A DNA stretch of 64,000 bases from Gimesia chilikensis. GTDB taxonomy: Bacteria > Planctomycetota > Planctomycetia > Planctomycetales > Planctomycetaceae. Each line of letters starts with the position of its first letter. Position 1 is the first letter of the stretch. The translations under genes and the position numbers were made by a program. Positions 1 through 9,994 of the stretch are shown here, piece by piece. A model generated the notes under the pieces. The model was not told the DNA's origin, searched no databases, and was given only the letters and a program-made list of their open reading frames with translations. The stretch covers positions 5,069,748 to 5,133,747 of the forward strand of contig NZ_CP036266.1 of NCBI RefSeq assembly GCF_007744075.1, read 5' to 3'.

Positions 1-656
1 GTCTGGGTCAGGCGAATGCCCGTCAACGCAGGCAGGGTGTGATTGACGAACTTATGGATCGCTCGCACGACGGTTCACGCTACGACGAACCAGGTGAGGT
101 CATCAAGAATGACAAATACTCGATTCTGGATACCCGTACGGACGACTTCGACCATCCGCAAGCCAAAGCGAATGCGGAAGACGCGATTGCCAATCATCCC
201 AATTTAAAATGCATGGTCGGTCTGTTTGCTTACAATCCTCCGCTCTGCCTGGAGGCGATTCGTGACGCCGGGAAACTGAAAGAAATCAAGGTTGTCTCAT
301 TTGACGAAAATGAAGCCAGCCTGCAGGGAATCATGGATGGCACGGTCGTAGGCACCGTCGTTCAAAACCCTTATCAGTACGGCTATGAATCGGTACGCGT
401 TTTGAAAGCACTCGCTAACGGTGACAAATCAGTGATCCCGGAAAATGAGATTCTGCACATTCCGGCTCGCAAGATCCGTAAGGACAATGTTGAGGAGTTC
501 TGGACCGAACTGAAATCACTGCTCGGCGATTCTGCGAAAAAAGATCAGGGTCAGCCCGCAAGCGAGACAACAAAATCCGCAAAGAAAACAGATCCGGGAG
601 CAACACCAGACCCCCGTTACCCACAACAGCAGAAGGAACCGCAGAAGGATGAGTAG
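1..656 (+). CDS. Ribose-type sugar ABC transporter substrate-binding protein (5' truncated)
   Basis: The frame is open from base 3 through the left edge, so only the C-terminal ~217 residues are present; the GTG at 39 is internal. The fold matches the periplasmic-binding-protein-1/RbsB family: a segment ending in a D-E-N-E sequence around base 310, then [11 protein letters not shown], which is the typical C-lobe hinge region of this family. The last ~40 residues are a Lys/Pro/Gln-rich tail that is probably disordered. The stop overlaps the start of the ATPase gene by 8 bases, so the two are translated together. It should bind a sugar or polyol outside the membrane and deliver it to the permease; the exact ligand cannot be read from the sequence. 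Confidence 0.85.
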   Translation, partial: LGQANARQRRQGVIDELMDRSHDGSRYDEPGEVIKNDKYSILDTRTDDFDHPQAKANAEDAIANHPNLKCMVGLFAYNPPLCLEAIRDAGKLKEIKVVSFDENEASLQGIMDGTVVGTVVQNPYQYGYESVRVLKALANGDKSVIPENEILHIPARKIRKDNVEEFWTELKSLLGDSAKKDQGQPASETTKSAKKTDPGATPDPRYPQQQKEPQKDE

Positions 657-2184
657 TCCTGCCACGACTCATCCGGCACCACTGCTCGAAGTAGTTCAGA
701 TCTCCAAACAGTTTCCTGGCGTTAAAGCCTTGAGCCAGGTCAGCCTGACCTTAAACCATGGAGAAGTACTGGCCGTCATTGGTGAAAATGGTGCCGGTAA
801 AAGTACGCTGATGAAAATCCTGGCGGGTGTCCAGCCTCCGGATTCAGGAAAACTGCTGATTGAAGGAGCTGAAGTCTCAATCTCTGACGTAGAGGCTGCG
901 TTGGAGAACGGGATCGCCCTGATTCACCAGGAGTTGAACCTCTGTGAGAATCTGGACATCGCAGCCAATATTTTTCTGGGACGAGAACCCGCTTCCTGGA
1001 ATGTGATAAACCAGCAGCAGACTTACCTCGAATCCGAAAAACTGCTCAAACAGGTGGGGCTGAATCTTCCCCCGCAAACTCTGGTAGGGGACCTGACCGT
1101 CGGGCAGCAACAGATGGTCGAAATTGCCAAGGCTCTTTCGATCAATGCCCGAATCCTGATTATGGATGAACCCACCTCATCTCTTTCTCTGCATGAATCG
1201 GAGGCCCTGTTTGCCGTCATTCGTGAGCTGAAGGCACGAGGGGTCAGTGTGATTTACATTTCGCATCGGCTGGGTGAGGTCAACGATCTGGCAGACCGTG
1301 TCGTCGTCTTACGCGATGGCGAAAACGCAGGCGATCTGGATCGTGCCTCGATCTCTCATGAACGGATGGTGCAATTAATGGTGGGCAGGAATGTCTCCCA
1401 GTTTTTTCCACATACGCCCCATGAACCCGGCCCGGTCGTTATGGAAGTCAAGAATCTCCGCACCCCTGCTTATCCGTCTCACTTCATCAACTTCTCGATC
1501 AGGCAGAATGAAATCGTTGGGATTTCAGGACTGGTCGGAGCAGGCCGTACAGAACTGATGCAGGTGCTGTTTGGCATCGACGCCCCTCTCAGTGGTTCCA
1601 TCTCTATCAACGGACAGGCAATACAGATCAATTCTCCCAAGGATGCCATTCGTGCCGGTCTGGCACTGGTGCCTGAAGACCGTAAATTGCAGGGACTGGT
1701 GCTGGAGATGGCAGTCCGCGAAAACATGAGTCTGGCCAGCCTGACGCGCGATCGAAAATCACTGGGTAGAATTAATTTTAATCAGGAACGCAACATCTCC
1801 GAAGAGATGATCGCGGCGATGAAAATCAAAACTCCCAGCGATAGTCAGATCGTGCAGTTTTTATCTGGCGGAAATCAACAGAAGGTCGTGCTGGGAAAAT
1901 GGCTGGCCATGAATCCCCGCGTGCTGCTGCTCGACGAACCCACCCGCGGCGTTGATATTGGGGCGAAGGAAGAAATCTACACACTGATGAATCAACTGGC
2001 CTCTCAAGGCATGGCGGTCCTGTTCGTCAGTAGTGATCTGGAAGAGATCCGCGGTATCTCTGACCGTGTGCTGGTCATGCATGAGGGACAGATGACAGGC
2101 GAACTCTCCCGCGATGAATTGAGCGAGGAGGCCATCATGCAACTGGCGACCGGCCAGACACTCAGCCACAGTCAGACGCAATGA
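649..2184 (+). CDS. Sugar ABC transporter ATP-binding protein, RbsA type (two ATPase domains)
   Basis: A 511-residue protein with two nucleotide-binding domains in tandem, the layout of RbsA/MglA/XylG. The first Walker A is G-E-N-G-A-G-K-S-T near residue 48, with Walker B L-I-M-D-E-P-T-S near 166. The second half has the characteristically degenerate P-loop (G-L-V-G-A-G-R-T-E) and an intact signature L-S-G-G-N-Q-Q-K-V followed by [11 protein letters not shown]. It powers import of a monosaccharide with the permease encoded next. The start overlaps the binding-protein gene by 8 bases. The transported sugar is not determined. Confidence 0.93.
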   Translation: MSSPATTHPAPLLEVVQISKQFPGVKALSQVSLTLNHGEVLAVIGENGAGKSTLMKILAGVQPPDSGKLLIEGAEVSISDVEAALENGIALIHQELNLCENLDIAANIFLGREPASWNVINQQQTYLESEKLLKQVGLNLPPQTLVGDLTVGQQQMVEIAKALSINARILIMDEPTSSLSLHESEALFAVIRELKARGVSVIYISHRLGEVNDLADRVVVLRDGENAGDLDRASISHERMVQLMVGRNVSQFFPHTPHEPGPVVMEVKNLRTPAYPSHFINFSIRQNEIVGISGLVGAGRTELMQVLFGIDAPLSGSISINGQAIQINSPKDAIRAGLALVPEDRKLQGLVLEMAVRENMSLASLTRDRKSLGRINFNQERNISEEMIAAMKIKTPSDSQIVQFLSGGNQQKVVLGKWLAMNPRVLLLDEPTRGVDIGAKEEIYTLMNQLASQGMAVLFVSSDLEEIRGISDRVLVMHEGQMTGELSRDELSEEAIMQLATGQTLSHSQTQ

Positions 2185-2220
2185 TCATCTAAGCTGAAAT
2201 CATACCTGAGAATCAGAATC

Positions 2221-3210
2221 ATGAAAAAAATACTGGGAATTTTAATCTTACTGATTGTTGTCTGCGGCGTGACTGCCATCTCGAATGAGAACTTTGTGTC
2301 TGCATATAACATTCAGAATGTCACGCGACTCACATCCCTGTTTGGAATTATCAGTATTGGCGTCGCCTTTGTCATCATTTCCGGCGGCATTGATCTGTCG
2401 ATCGGTTCGGTGATCTGCCTGATTGGGACCATGTTGCCATACCTGCTGGCCAAAGGGGTTCCCGTTCCGCTTGCCTTCCTGATCGTCGGCGCTCTCTCAA
2501 TCTGTATCGGCCTCGCACATGGTTTACTGATTACCAAATTGAAACTGCAACCCTTTATCGTGACCCTGTGTGGCCTGTTGATCTATCGGGGTGTCGCCCG
2601 GGGGATTACCGAGGATCAAACCCAGGGCTTCGGTACGGCTCATGCAGGACTCCGCTATCTGGCAACGGGCAAAATCGATCTCCCCTTCATCGAAGGTTTC
2701 AAGTTACCTGTCCCGTTCTTAATTATGCTGGGCCTGGCTCTGCTGGCTGCTTTCCTGCTGAATAAAACGATTTTTGGCCGCTATCTGAAAGCTATCGGAA
2801 ACAATGAGGCAGCCGCCCGGTATTCCGGCATCAAGACCGATAAAGTGGTGATTACGGCCTATGTGATCTGCTCGTTTCTGGCAGGCATCGGGGGCATCCT
2901 GTTCGGCCTGGATATCAACTCGGTCCAGCCCGAGGGGATTGGTAATTTCTACGAACTGTACGCGATTGCAGCAGCGGTGCTGGGGGGATGCAGTATTCGC
3001 GGCGGTGAAGGGACGATTCTGGGAGTGGTAATCGGTGCCGCTCTGATGCGGGTTCTACGTAATTCAATCACCATGCTGGGGATTCCCTCCCAGCTGGAAT
3101 TTGCTATCATTGGTGCAGTAATTCTGGTCGGCGTCGTCTCAGACGAACTTGTGAAACGTTATGCACAGAAACGCCGGGCGATTCAGCAGGCCAGACAGAC
3201 ATCGGGATAG
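2221..3210 (+). CDS. Sugar ABC transporter permease, RbsC type
   Basis: A 329-residue, very hydrophobic protein with about 8-10 membrane segments, matching the BPD_transp_2 family (RbsC/XylH/MglC). The diagnostic stretch I-S-G-G-I-D-L-S-I-G-S-V lies near residue 55, and the cytoplasmic coupling region with the conserved G-N-N-E-A-A-A-R-Y-S-G-I lies around 192-203. It follows the ATPase gene by 36 bases and completes a binding protein/ATPase/permease set. Its start has a purine-rich stretch (GAGAATCAGAATC) but no strong Shine-Dalgarno. Confidence 0.93.
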   Translation: MKKILGILILLIVVCGVTAISNENFVSAYNIQNVTRLTSLFGIISIGVAFVIISGGIDLSIGSVICLIGTMLPYLLAKGVPVPLAFLIVGALSICIGLAHGLLITKLKLQPFIVTLCGLLIYRGVARGITEDQTQGFGTAHAGLRYLATGKIDLPFIEGFKLPVPFLIMLGLALLAAFLLNKTIFGRYLKAIGNNEAAARYSGIKTDKVVITAYVICSFLAGIGGILFGLDINSVQPEGIGNFYELYAIAAAVLGGCSIRGGEGTILGVVIGAALMRVLRNSITMLGIPSQLEFAIIGAVILVGVVSDELVKRYAQKRRAIQQARQTSG

Positions 3211-3238
3211 TCGTTTCGAAAGCTTCGGAATCATCAGT

Positions 3239-3496
3239 ATGATCACCTACGAATATTTTTGTGAATCAAACAACGAAACAGTTGAAGTCAGCCATCGCAT
3301 GAGCGAATCGCTCAAAACCTGGGGTGAAGTCTGCGAGAAAGCAGGAGTCCCCCTCAACGGCACTCCCGCGGCAGCTCCGGTCGAACGTCTGATCTCAGGC
3401 GGATTGCTTTTCAAAGGGGAAAGCAGTAATAAAAAATCTCAACTTCCCATGGCCGATCCCGGCTGTGGACGATCCAATTGCTGCCGCCACCATTAA
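3239..3496 (+). CDS. Small FmdB-like protein with Cys/His-rich tail
   Basis: An 85-residue protein whose opening (M-I-T-Y-E-Y-F-C) and general layout resemble the FmdB putative regulatory family, although the CxxC pair expected near the N-terminus is reduced to a single early Cys. The C-terminus ends in a compact G-C-G-R-S-N-C-C-R-H-H cluster that could bind a metal. I chose the ATG at 3239 because upstream in-frame codons run into the permease gene. It sits 28 bases after the permease and 67 bases before fhcA. FmdB was named for its linkage to formylmethanofuran/formamide genes, so the neighbourhood fits, but the function is unknown. Confidence 0.6.
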   Translation: MITYEYFCESNNETVEVSHRMSESLKTWGEVCEKAGVPLNGTPAAAPVERLISGGLLFKGESSNKKSQLPMADPGCGRSNCCRHH

Positions 3497-3563
3497 TCTT
3501 CACATTTCCGCGTCATTGCATTGTGCTGCTGCCTGATGTGACTGTCACGACAAAAGGTATCCC

Positions 3564-5228
3564 GTGTCACTCTTCCGGATAAAAAATGGAACGGTCTACG
3601 ATCCAGCCAATGGAGTCAATGGTGAGGTCCGCGACCTCTGGATTCAGGATGGTAAGATCATCGACCGTCCCCTGGATGCAGACTCGTTCACCGGTAAAAC
3701 CCTGGATGCCAGCGGCTACACCGTGATGCCGGGTGGGATCGATATGCACTGTCATATTGCCGGTCCCAAAGTGAACGCAGGCCGAAAAATGACGCCCGAG
3801 ATGAAGCGTCAGGCTGCTCCCATCTTCCGCACAGAACAGACGCGTTCCGGCACAGGAGGCGTGGTGCCCAGCACCTTCGCCACCGGATACCTGTTCGCCA
3901 GTATCGGCTATACCACGGCCATGGACGCTGCTATTCCAGGATTGCACGCCCGCCATGCCCATGAGGAACTGCAGGACACCCCGATTCTGGATAAAGGCTT
4001 CTACCTGCTGTTCGGCAACAATCATTTCGTAATGAAGCATCTGCGGAATCAGGATCAGAATGCGCTGGACTCCTATTGCGCCTGGCTGCTGGAATCGGCC
4101 AAGGGTTACACGATCAAAATCGTGAACCCGGGTGGTGTGGAAGACTGGAAACAGATCAGTCGCAAATCGATGTGGGAACTGGATGCACCCGTAGAAGGTT
4201 TCGGCGTGACTCCCCGCCAGATTGTACGCGGACTGGCAGGCACCGCTGATCGCCTGGAACTCCCCCACTCAGTACATATCCACTGTAATAATCTGGGAAT
4301 TCCCGGCAACTGGGAAACGACTCTAAACACGATGGAATCGCTTGAGGGGCACCGAGGCCATTTAGCACACGTCCAGTTTCATTCGTATGATGGCGATCCT
4401 AACGACCCGAGCAGCTTTTCCTCGGCTACCCAGAAACTGGTTGATTACGTCCAGTCACACGAAAACATTACCGTCGACGTGGGACACATCAATCCTGGGC
4501 TGACTCTCTCCATGACCGGAGACACGCCGTTCAGTCAGTTCCTGCATAATATCAATCGCAATAAGTGGTACACCGCCGATTGTGAACTCGAAAGCAGCTG
4601 TGGTGTGATTCCGATTGAATACCGACCGCAGCGGAGCCTGATTCATGCCGTCCAATGGGCAATCGCCCTGGAATGGTATCTGCTGATGGAAGACCCCTGG
4701 CGGGTCGTGATGACCAGTGATCACCCCAACGGCGGTGCCTTCTATCATTACCCCGAGATCATTTATCTGTTGATGGATAAAAGCTTCCGAGATGAATTCC
4801 TGTCACAGATGCCCGAAGCAATCCGCGAACGAAGCGTGCTGGCCGATCTGACGCGTGAGTATTCGCTCTATGAAATCGCTATTATTACCCGGGCTGCTCC
4901 CGCTCGTGTGCTGGGCATGAAAGACAAAGGGCATCTGGGCACCGGCGCTCACGCTGACATCACAATTTACTCCCCGCAGCAAAACCGCCAGGAAATGTTT
5001 GAACGCCCCCGCTGGGTCTTTAAAGATGGAGAGATGGTTGTTGCCGATGGAGAAATTCAGGCGCACCATTTCGGACGCACCTTCTTCACCGCTCCTGAAT
5101 TTGACCAGGAATTCCTGCCTCAGATCAAGGACTGGTTTAACGATAACTACTCGATCCGCTTTGGTAACTACCAGATCGATGAGGGTGAACTGCCGCTGGC
5201 TGAAAAAATAGCCTGCACACCCGAATAA
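3564..5228 (+). CDS. fhcA: Formylmethanofuran dehydrogenase/formyltransferase complex subunit A
   Basis: A 554-residue amidohydrolase-fold protein. The N-terminal G-G-I-D-M-H-C-H motif near residue 57 supplies metal ligands, and further conserved His residues follow in H-S-V-H-I-H-C-N-N and in the M-T-S-D-H-P-N-G-G motif. These are the FwdA/FmdA/FhcA signatures rather than those of dihydroorotase or urease. In bacteria with the H4MPT-linked C1 pathway, FhcABCD hydrolyses formyl-H4MPT to formate through a methanofuran-like carrier; planctomycetes are known to carry these genes. The GTG start is preceded by AAGG with 7 bases spacing. The B, C and D subunits are not in this window. Confidence 0.85.
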   Translation: MSLFRIKNGTVYDPANGVNGEVRDLWIQDGKIIDRPLDADSFTGKTLDASGYTVMPGGIDMHCHIAGPKVNAGRKMTPEMKRQAAPIFRTEQTRSGTGGVVPSTFATGYLFASIGYTTAMDAAIPGLHARHAHEELQDTPILDKGFYLLFGNNHFVMKHLRNQDQNALDSYCAWLLESAKGYTIKIVNPGGVEDWKQISRKSMWELDAPVEGFGVTPRQIVRGLAGTADRLELPHSVHIHCNNLGIPGNWETTLNTMESLEGHRGHLAHVQFHSYDGDPNDPSSFSSATQKLVDYVQSHENITVDVGHINPGLTLSMTGDTPFSQFLHNINRNKWYTADCELESSCGVIPIEYRPQRSLIHAVQWAIALEWYLLMEDPWRVVMTSDHPNGGAFYHYPEIIYLLMDKSFRDEFLSQMPEAIRERSVLADLTREYSLYEIAIITRAAPARVLGMKDKGHLGTGAHADITIYSPQQNRQEMFERPRWVFKDGEMVVADGEIQAHHFGRTFFTAPEFDQEFLPQIKDWFNDNYSIRFGNYQIDEGELPLAEKIACTPE

Positions 5229-5286
5229 ACACCCCATCTCTATTTAAGAAACAAGGCAGAGCGGGCAGCAGGCTTCTCCAGTGACG

Positions 5287-5961
5287 TTAGATGGGGGAGA
5301 TAGGTGGCATCGCTTTATCCAATGCCTTTTCGGATAAGACGTCTTCTTCCAGAGGCAGGAACTGCCCCTCATCCGGATTAAAATTGAATACCTCGCCAGT
5401 TTCGAATTTATAAACCCAGCCGTGCAGCTTTAGCTCTCCCCGGGATACAGCAGCAGCTACCGAGGGGTGAGTTTTCAGGTTTTCAATCTGTACGAGTACA
5501 TTTTCCTGAACGGTCAGAATTAGACGTTTTTCGGGCTCGGTAAGATGCCCGTAATTCTCATCCACAATCCGACGCGTACACTCGGCGTGCTCCAGATAAC
5601 TTTTGACAGCAGGCATCTTCTCTATGAGTTCGGGATTGAGCAGACCTGACATGGCCCCGCAATGGGAGTGGCCACAGACGATAATGTCTTTCACTTTGAG
5701 TGCACTGACAGCATACTCGATTGTCGCTGCTTCACCACCGTGAACCGCTCCATAAGCTGGTACAATATTACCGGCAGTTCGCTGAATAAACAGCTCTCCA
5801 GGTTTGGTCTGAGTCATGTAATTCGGATTAATTCTGGAGTCCGAACAGGTAATGAACAAGGCGAGCGGATGCTGCCCCTCAACCAGAGTTTCAAACAGCT
5901 TCTGGTCCTGGCTGAAATAGTTTCTTTGAAACTTGTGAATTCCATCGACAAGTTTTTGCAT
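5287..5961 (-). CDS. Beta-class carbonic anhydrase
   Basis: A 224-residue cytoplasmic enzyme interconverting CO2 and bicarbonate. The zinc ligands are visible: C39 in C-S-D-S-R (with D41 and R43 forming the catalytic dyad), H98 and C101 in G-H-S-H-C-G. Length and the A-G-N-I-V motif fit the plant-type beta class. It is transcribed away from the DabA operon across an 877-base spacer. Because DabA is itself a carbonic-anhydrase-like protein that traps bicarbonate, pairing with a soluble enzyme suggests a shared role in supplying CO2 or bicarbonate. A perfect 14-base palindrome lies 33 bases upstream of the start. Confidence 0.93.
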   Translation of the reverse strand: MQKLVDGIHKFQRNYFSQDQKLFETLVEGQHPLALFITCSDSRINPNYMTQTKPGELFIQRTAGNIVPAYGAVHGGEAATIEYAVSALKVKDIIVCGHSHCGAMSGLLNPELIEKMPAVKSYLEHAECTRRIVDENYGHLTEPEKRLILTVQENVLVQIENLKTHPSVAAAVSRGELKLHGWVYKFETGEVFNFNPDEGQFLPLEEDVLSEKALDKAMPPISPI

Positions 5962-5994
5962 CTCATTACTCCCAAGATATTTAAATGTTGTTCA

Positions 5995-6008
5995 ATTACC
6001 GCGGTAAT
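5995..6008. promoter_or_regulatory. Perfect palindrome upstream of the carbonic anhydrase gene
   Basis: The sequence ATTACCGCGGTAAT reads identically on both strands and lies 33 bases before the carbonic anhydrase start. On the minus strand a TTGACT hexamer (6016 to 6011) sits just upstream of it, so the palindrome would fall inside the promoter spacer. Such placement is typical of a dimeric repressor or MerR-like activator site. No regulator gene is adjacent. Confidence 0.4.
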
Positions 6009-6202
6009 GTAGTCAAAGAGAAGGTTTGATAAAACACCTTTTCTCAGACATTCTAGTCAGTCTCTCAGACAATAAATGTTGATTTCAGTATAATAAAATA
6101 AATGTGTGACAGGTGAGATAAACTTCTTATTCGATTACCATACACTCAAAATATACATTCATACACATCCGTAGTCTCGCCTGTTCCAAGGGTTCTACAG
6201 AC

Positions 6203-6231
6203 TTGTCACCCCTGTTAAAAGTACGTATATT
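6203..6231 (+). promoter_or_regulatory. Strong sigma-70-like promoter
   Basis: TTGTCA (6203-6208), a 17-base spacer and TATATT (6226-6231) predict transcription starting near 6238. It points to the small secreted-protein gene at 6337 and, beyond it, the dab genes. The surrounding 5962-6336 region is AT-rich and holds no other convincing gene. Confidence 0.55.
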
Positions 6232-6336
6232 GTTTTCCCGTATACCAGTTTTTGACCTCTGCTATTAGCGGTTAAGTTTCGTCCTTCTGACTGTTTTTCA
6301 GCGGCGAAACTGAAACTGTTAATGCTGGAACCATTA

Positions 6337-6633
6337 ATGAGACTCCTCGTTTATTTAATTCTCTTCTGCGTACTGATCTTTGGATCTATGCCTTCGCAGG
6401 TTGCTGTCGGGGAAGGACAATCCTCCCCCATCAATCAGCCTGTGGGTAAAGAGAGTAAATCCAAGGACGAGTTAAAAAAATGGGAACTCACTTTTCAGCT
6501 TCTGAGAATATCGAGCGACTACTTTAATCAGACAGATTATGTTGATCGCTCTATTCATGATGTTGCTGTCACCCCCACAAGAATCGCTTACAGCCCCGAC
6601 TGCTCCCGGGCCCCACCAGTTTCTGCAGTCTAA
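6337..6633 (+). CDS. Possible small secreted protein
   Basis: I do not recognise this 98-residue protein. It begins with a convincing signal-peptide-like stretch (M-R-L-L-V-Y-L-I-L-F-C-V-L-I-F-G) followed by a hydrophilic Lys/Ser-rich segment. I prefer the ATG at 6337 over the in-frame one at 6322 because a GGAA lies 7 bases before it. A strong promoter lies ~100 bases upstream. It ends 205 bases before dabA and could be co-transcribed. The last ~25 residues look less protein-like, so the frame may be decayed or the gene may be spurious. Confidence 0.4.
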   Translation: MRLLVYLILFCVLIFGSMPSQVAVGEGQSSPINQPVGKESKSKDELKKWELTFQLLRISSDYFNQTDYVDRSIHDVAVTPTRIAYSPDCSRAPPVSAV

Positions 6634-6838
6634 TTGCGCAAATTCATTTTCAAAGATTTGCCTGCTGACTTCAACAACTCTGTCTTTATGCTGCGTGCTC
6701 GCGATATTTAAGCAGCCTTCATTTTAATCTCTGACTGTCTTTGTAGCAGGCCCCCTGCTTTCCCGAGACGGTTGTTGATCCCTCATACGGAAGTTATGCG
6801 CACACTCAACCGGGCGCAGCGATAACTTGTGATTCATC
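6634..6838 (+). other. Leader region before dabA
   Basis: No gene is seen. A short hairpin (AGCAGG-ccc-CCTGCT, around 6746-6760) is present, and no Shine-Dalgarno is visible in front of the dabA ATG at 6839. Confidence 0.3.
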
Positions 6839-9800
6839 ATGAATAAACCTACTGAAATCAAACCAGGTGATCAGCCTGAGTTATCGACAGACTCTGAAAA
6901 ACATGCTGAGCTGATCCAGGTTATAAAACATGCCGCACATTATCTGCCAGCTCAGGGTCCGATTACGGTCTTCGTGCACCACAATACGCTGCATGCCTTT
7001 GAAAGCCTCCCCTTTGAGAACGGTGTCTCCGCAGGCGGCAAGATCTTTGGCTGCCACCCATACCTGCCAGAAGAGCGCTATCGAAAAAAACTGGAAAACC
7101 AGCGGATCCGCGTCCAGGACCTGCAGGCAGTCTTACACGATGAACTTGCTGAACGGGCAGATCAACTGATTGGTACGTTTGGAACCCGGTACGCCCTCCG
7201 CCTGGCCATGTTAGAGTTTCCCCTCCATTCAGGCCCCGTAGCGGAATTACGCTGGTTCATTGCAGAAACCGATGCTTTACGTCGCTTTCGACAGGAAGTT
7301 TCGCCCGCCACCCGAGCCCAGACGATTGCCAAAACACAAAACTGGATTATGCGGGACTTCCGCGAAGGTAAGCATCCAAATGATCAAAAGTCCGAAATGA
7401 TCATGAGCAGCCTTTGTAGTCAGTTTAATACGAAATCCATGGATTCATGGAATGCGCAGAAGTGGGAATCATTTGCATTACACTTCCTGTGGGAAGTCTG
7501 CCACAACCGCGTCCAGTCCGCTAATATCAAACCGATGAGCACTACTCATAAATCGGTCAGACACCGAGATCTGTTAATGAGTGCAACCGGCGTTGATTCC
7601 GATCTGATCGTAAACGAAGTCTTAATTCGATTCTGTGCAGCATTTCTCGATCAGGGATTTGGCGCATGGACGCTCCCCGAGCGCAATACAGGATTTTATC
7701 ATGCATTCCTGAATTTATATTCCGGTTCAAAACTGAGTCCCTCTGTCACACTCTCAGGACTCAACAGCGAAATCAATCGTCTGCTGGTCTCTAACCTCAG
7801 CCCCCTGGAATCAATCAGCGAATCCCTCTCGCTGCTGGGAGTCCCTGACGAAGAACGCGATGATTATATTTCTCAAACGCTGCTTGCGCTGCGGGGATGG
7901 TCAGGAATTGCCTGGCAAATGGAATCCAATGCGGAATGGGCTCCCCACCCCGCTCCCAAAGGAACTCTGATCGAATTCCTGGCGGTCCGCCTGATCCTGG
8001 ATCGTCTCGCTGTGACGGCAGTGATGCAGGAATCACTTCATTTTGAGGGCTCCCTGGAAACTGTCCGCAATGAGATCCTGAAAAACACCCACCCCAGTAT
8101 GAAAGACCATCAATATCAACTGGCGTTTACTTTATTTCAGCTTTCACAAGTGCGTGGCTGGAACCCGGAAGACCTGATGTATCTGTCGGATGAACAGTGG
8201 AGACTGCTCATTCAGGAAATTGAACAATTTTCGAGCCTGGAACGTCGACGCATATTCCACCTGGCCTATGAACGAAAATACCGAAACGACATCCTCAACG
8301 CAGTTTCAGCACATACAAAACGCTACCGGGAATTAAAGGCTCAGGCTGAGCCCCAGCAACCGATGCAGCCCGCATATCAGGTCGTCTGTTGCATTGATGA
8401 ACGTGAAGAATCATTCCGCCGGCACCTGGAAGAAATCGCTCCTGATTGTGAAACGTTTGGAATCGCCGGTTTCTTTGGTGTCGCGATGTACTATCGCGGC
8501 GCCGCAGATGCCCATTTCACACCGCTATGCCCGGTTAACATCAAACCGGTTCATTTTGTGCAGGAAGAGACTCTCTATTCGCTCGAACGCATCAGTCGTC
8601 GCCGCGCGGTCACACGTCGTCGCCTCGGTCGAGCCACCCATCAGACGCATGTAGGGACCCGGACTTTCCTCGGCGGTTTGTTAACCGGTCTGGTTGGTTC
8701 ACTGGCGGCGTTTCCCCTGGTTGCTCGCACGCTCTTTCCACGTACAACAGCCCAGATCCGCGGGATGTTTCAGAGCATCGTTGCCCCTCCCACGACTCAA
8801 TTAAGGCTGGAGCGAATCAGTGCCGAGCCAGGGAATCATGGTGATCAACTGGGGTATTCGATTGTAGAAATGGCTCAAATCGTTGAAGGCGGATTACGAG
8901 CCATGGGCTTGGCACGATCAGAACAGTTTTCTCCCCTGGTCATTATTTGTGGCCACGGATCTTCCAGCATGAATAACCCGCACGAAGCCGCGCATGATTG
9001 TGGCGCATGCGGTGGGGGTCGTGGAGGCCCCAATGCACGCGCGTTCGCTCAAATGGCAAACGATCCCCGAGTACGACGTATCCTGTCTGAACACAGTCTG
9101 GTTATCCCCGACGAGACAAATTTTTTAGGCTGCTATCATAACACCTGTAACGACAACGTCACCTGGTATGACCTCGACCGTCTTCCGGTCTCCCACCGGA
9201 AACTGTTTGAAACGGCAGACAAGCACATCTCCGCAGCCCGCGCTCATAATGCCCATGAACGTTGCCGCCGGTTTGAATCGGCCGATCTTGATCTCTCAGT
9301 TGATGAAGCACTGCGACATGTCGAAGGTCGTGCAGAGGACCTATCACAGGTACGTCCCGAGTATGGCCACGCGACTAACTCGATCTGCTTTGTCGGTCGC
9401 AGAGAATGGAACCGTGGACTGTTTCTGGATCGTCGTGCTTTTCTGACATCCTATAATCCCCTGCAGGATGATGAAGACAGCAAGATTCTGGAAAGGCTGC
9501 TCCAGGCGGTCATACCCGTTTGTGCCGGGATCAATCTGGAATACTATTTTTCATACGTCGATTCAACGGGTTATGGCTGTGGCACAAAGCTGGCACATAA
9601 TATCACATCTCTGTTAGGTGTGATGGACGGTTCTGCCAGCGATCTTCGACCTGGACTTCCCTGGCAGATGGTCGAGATTCATGAACCCGTACGGTTACTC
9701 CTCGTCATCGAAACGACAAAAGAGGCCATGTCCCGGATTATCAATGACAATCCAGGAATTGCGAGACTGGTGAATGGTAACTGGGTACAGTTAGCGATCC

Positions 9801-9994
9801 TTGATGTGGAAACCTCCCAGATCCATGAATATCGAAATGGATTTTTCACACTATATCGGCCTGAGTCAGAGCAACTCCCGCGTACAAACTCTTCCATAGA
9901 CTGGTACCGTGGCAAACGGGATCATCTTGGTTTTGCCTCCATTGAAAATCCTGCCGTCTCCCCTTCGCTGAAACAGGTATCGGTTACCCAATGA
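6839..9994 (+). CDS. dabA: DabA-type inorganic carbon accumulation subunit (DUF2309)
   Basis: A 1051-residue member of PF10070, the beta-carbonic-anhydrase-like subunit of the DAB bicarbonate accumulation complex (also called MpsB). By spacing, the zinc and catalytic residues are C518 and D520 in C-C-I-D-E-R, then H706 in C-G-H-G and C721 in H-D-C-G-A-C-G-G; the 15-residue gap between the last two equals that of the characterised Halothiobacillus protein (H524/C539). It should convert CO2 to bicarbonate vectorially at the inner membrane, driven by the ion gradient through its NuoL-like partner. The stop overlaps the next gene by 4 bases. The length is larger than the roughly 800 residues of the best-known members, with the extra length mainly N-terminal. 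Confidence 0.9.
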   Translation: MNKPTEIKPGDQPELSTDSEKHAELIQVIKHAAHYLPAQGPITVFVHHNTLHAFESLPFENGVSAGGKIFGCHPYLPEERYRKKLENQRIRVQDLQAVLHDELAERADQLIGTFGTRYALRLAMLEFPLHSGPVAELRWFIAETDALRRFRQEVSPATRAQTIAKTQNWIMRDFREGKHPNDQKSEMIMSSLCSQFNTKSMDSWNAQKWESFALHFLWEVCHNRVQSANIKPMSTTHKSVRHRDLLMSATGVDSDLIVNEVLIRFCAAFLDQGFGAWTLPERNTGFYHAFLNLYSGSKLSPSVTLSGLNSEINRLLVSNLSPLESISESLSLLGVPDEERDDYISQTLLALRGWSGIAWQMESNAEWAPHPAPKGTLIEFLAVRLILDRLAVTAVMQESLHFEGSLETVRNEILKNTHPSMKDHQYQLAFTLFQLSQVRGWNPEDLMYLSDEQWRLLIQEIEQFSSLERRRIFHLAYERKYRNDILNAVSAHTKRYRELKAQAEPQQPMQPAYQVVCCIDEREESFRRHLEEIAPDCETFGIAGFFGVAMYYRGAADAHFTPLCPVNIKPVHFVQEETLYSLERISRRRAVTRRRLGRATHQTHVGTRTFLGGLLTGLVGSLAAFPLVARTLFPRTTAQIRGMFQSIVAPPTTQLRLERISAEPGNHGDQLGYSIVEMAQIVEGGLRAMGLARSEQFSPLVIICGHGSSSMNNPHEAAHDCGACGGGRGGPNARAFAQMANDPRVRRILSEHSLVIPDETNFLGCYHNTCNDNVTWYDLDRLPVSHRKLFETADKHISAARAHNAHERCRRFESADLDLSVDEALRHVEGRAEDLSQVRPEYGHATNSICFVGRREWNRGLFLDRRAFLTSYNPLQDDEDSKILERLLQAVIPVCAGINLEYYFSYVDSTGYGCGTKLAHNITSLLGVMDGSASDLRPGLPWQMVEIHEPVRLLLVIETTKEAMSRIINDNPGIARLVNGNWVQLAILDVETSQIHEYRNGFFTLYRPESEQLPRTNSSIDWYRGKRDHLGFASIENPAVSPSLKQVSVTQ

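Noticed and set aside
3567-4268. 233-residue antisense frame within fhcA
   Set aside because: A shadow of the strongly conserved fhcA frame.
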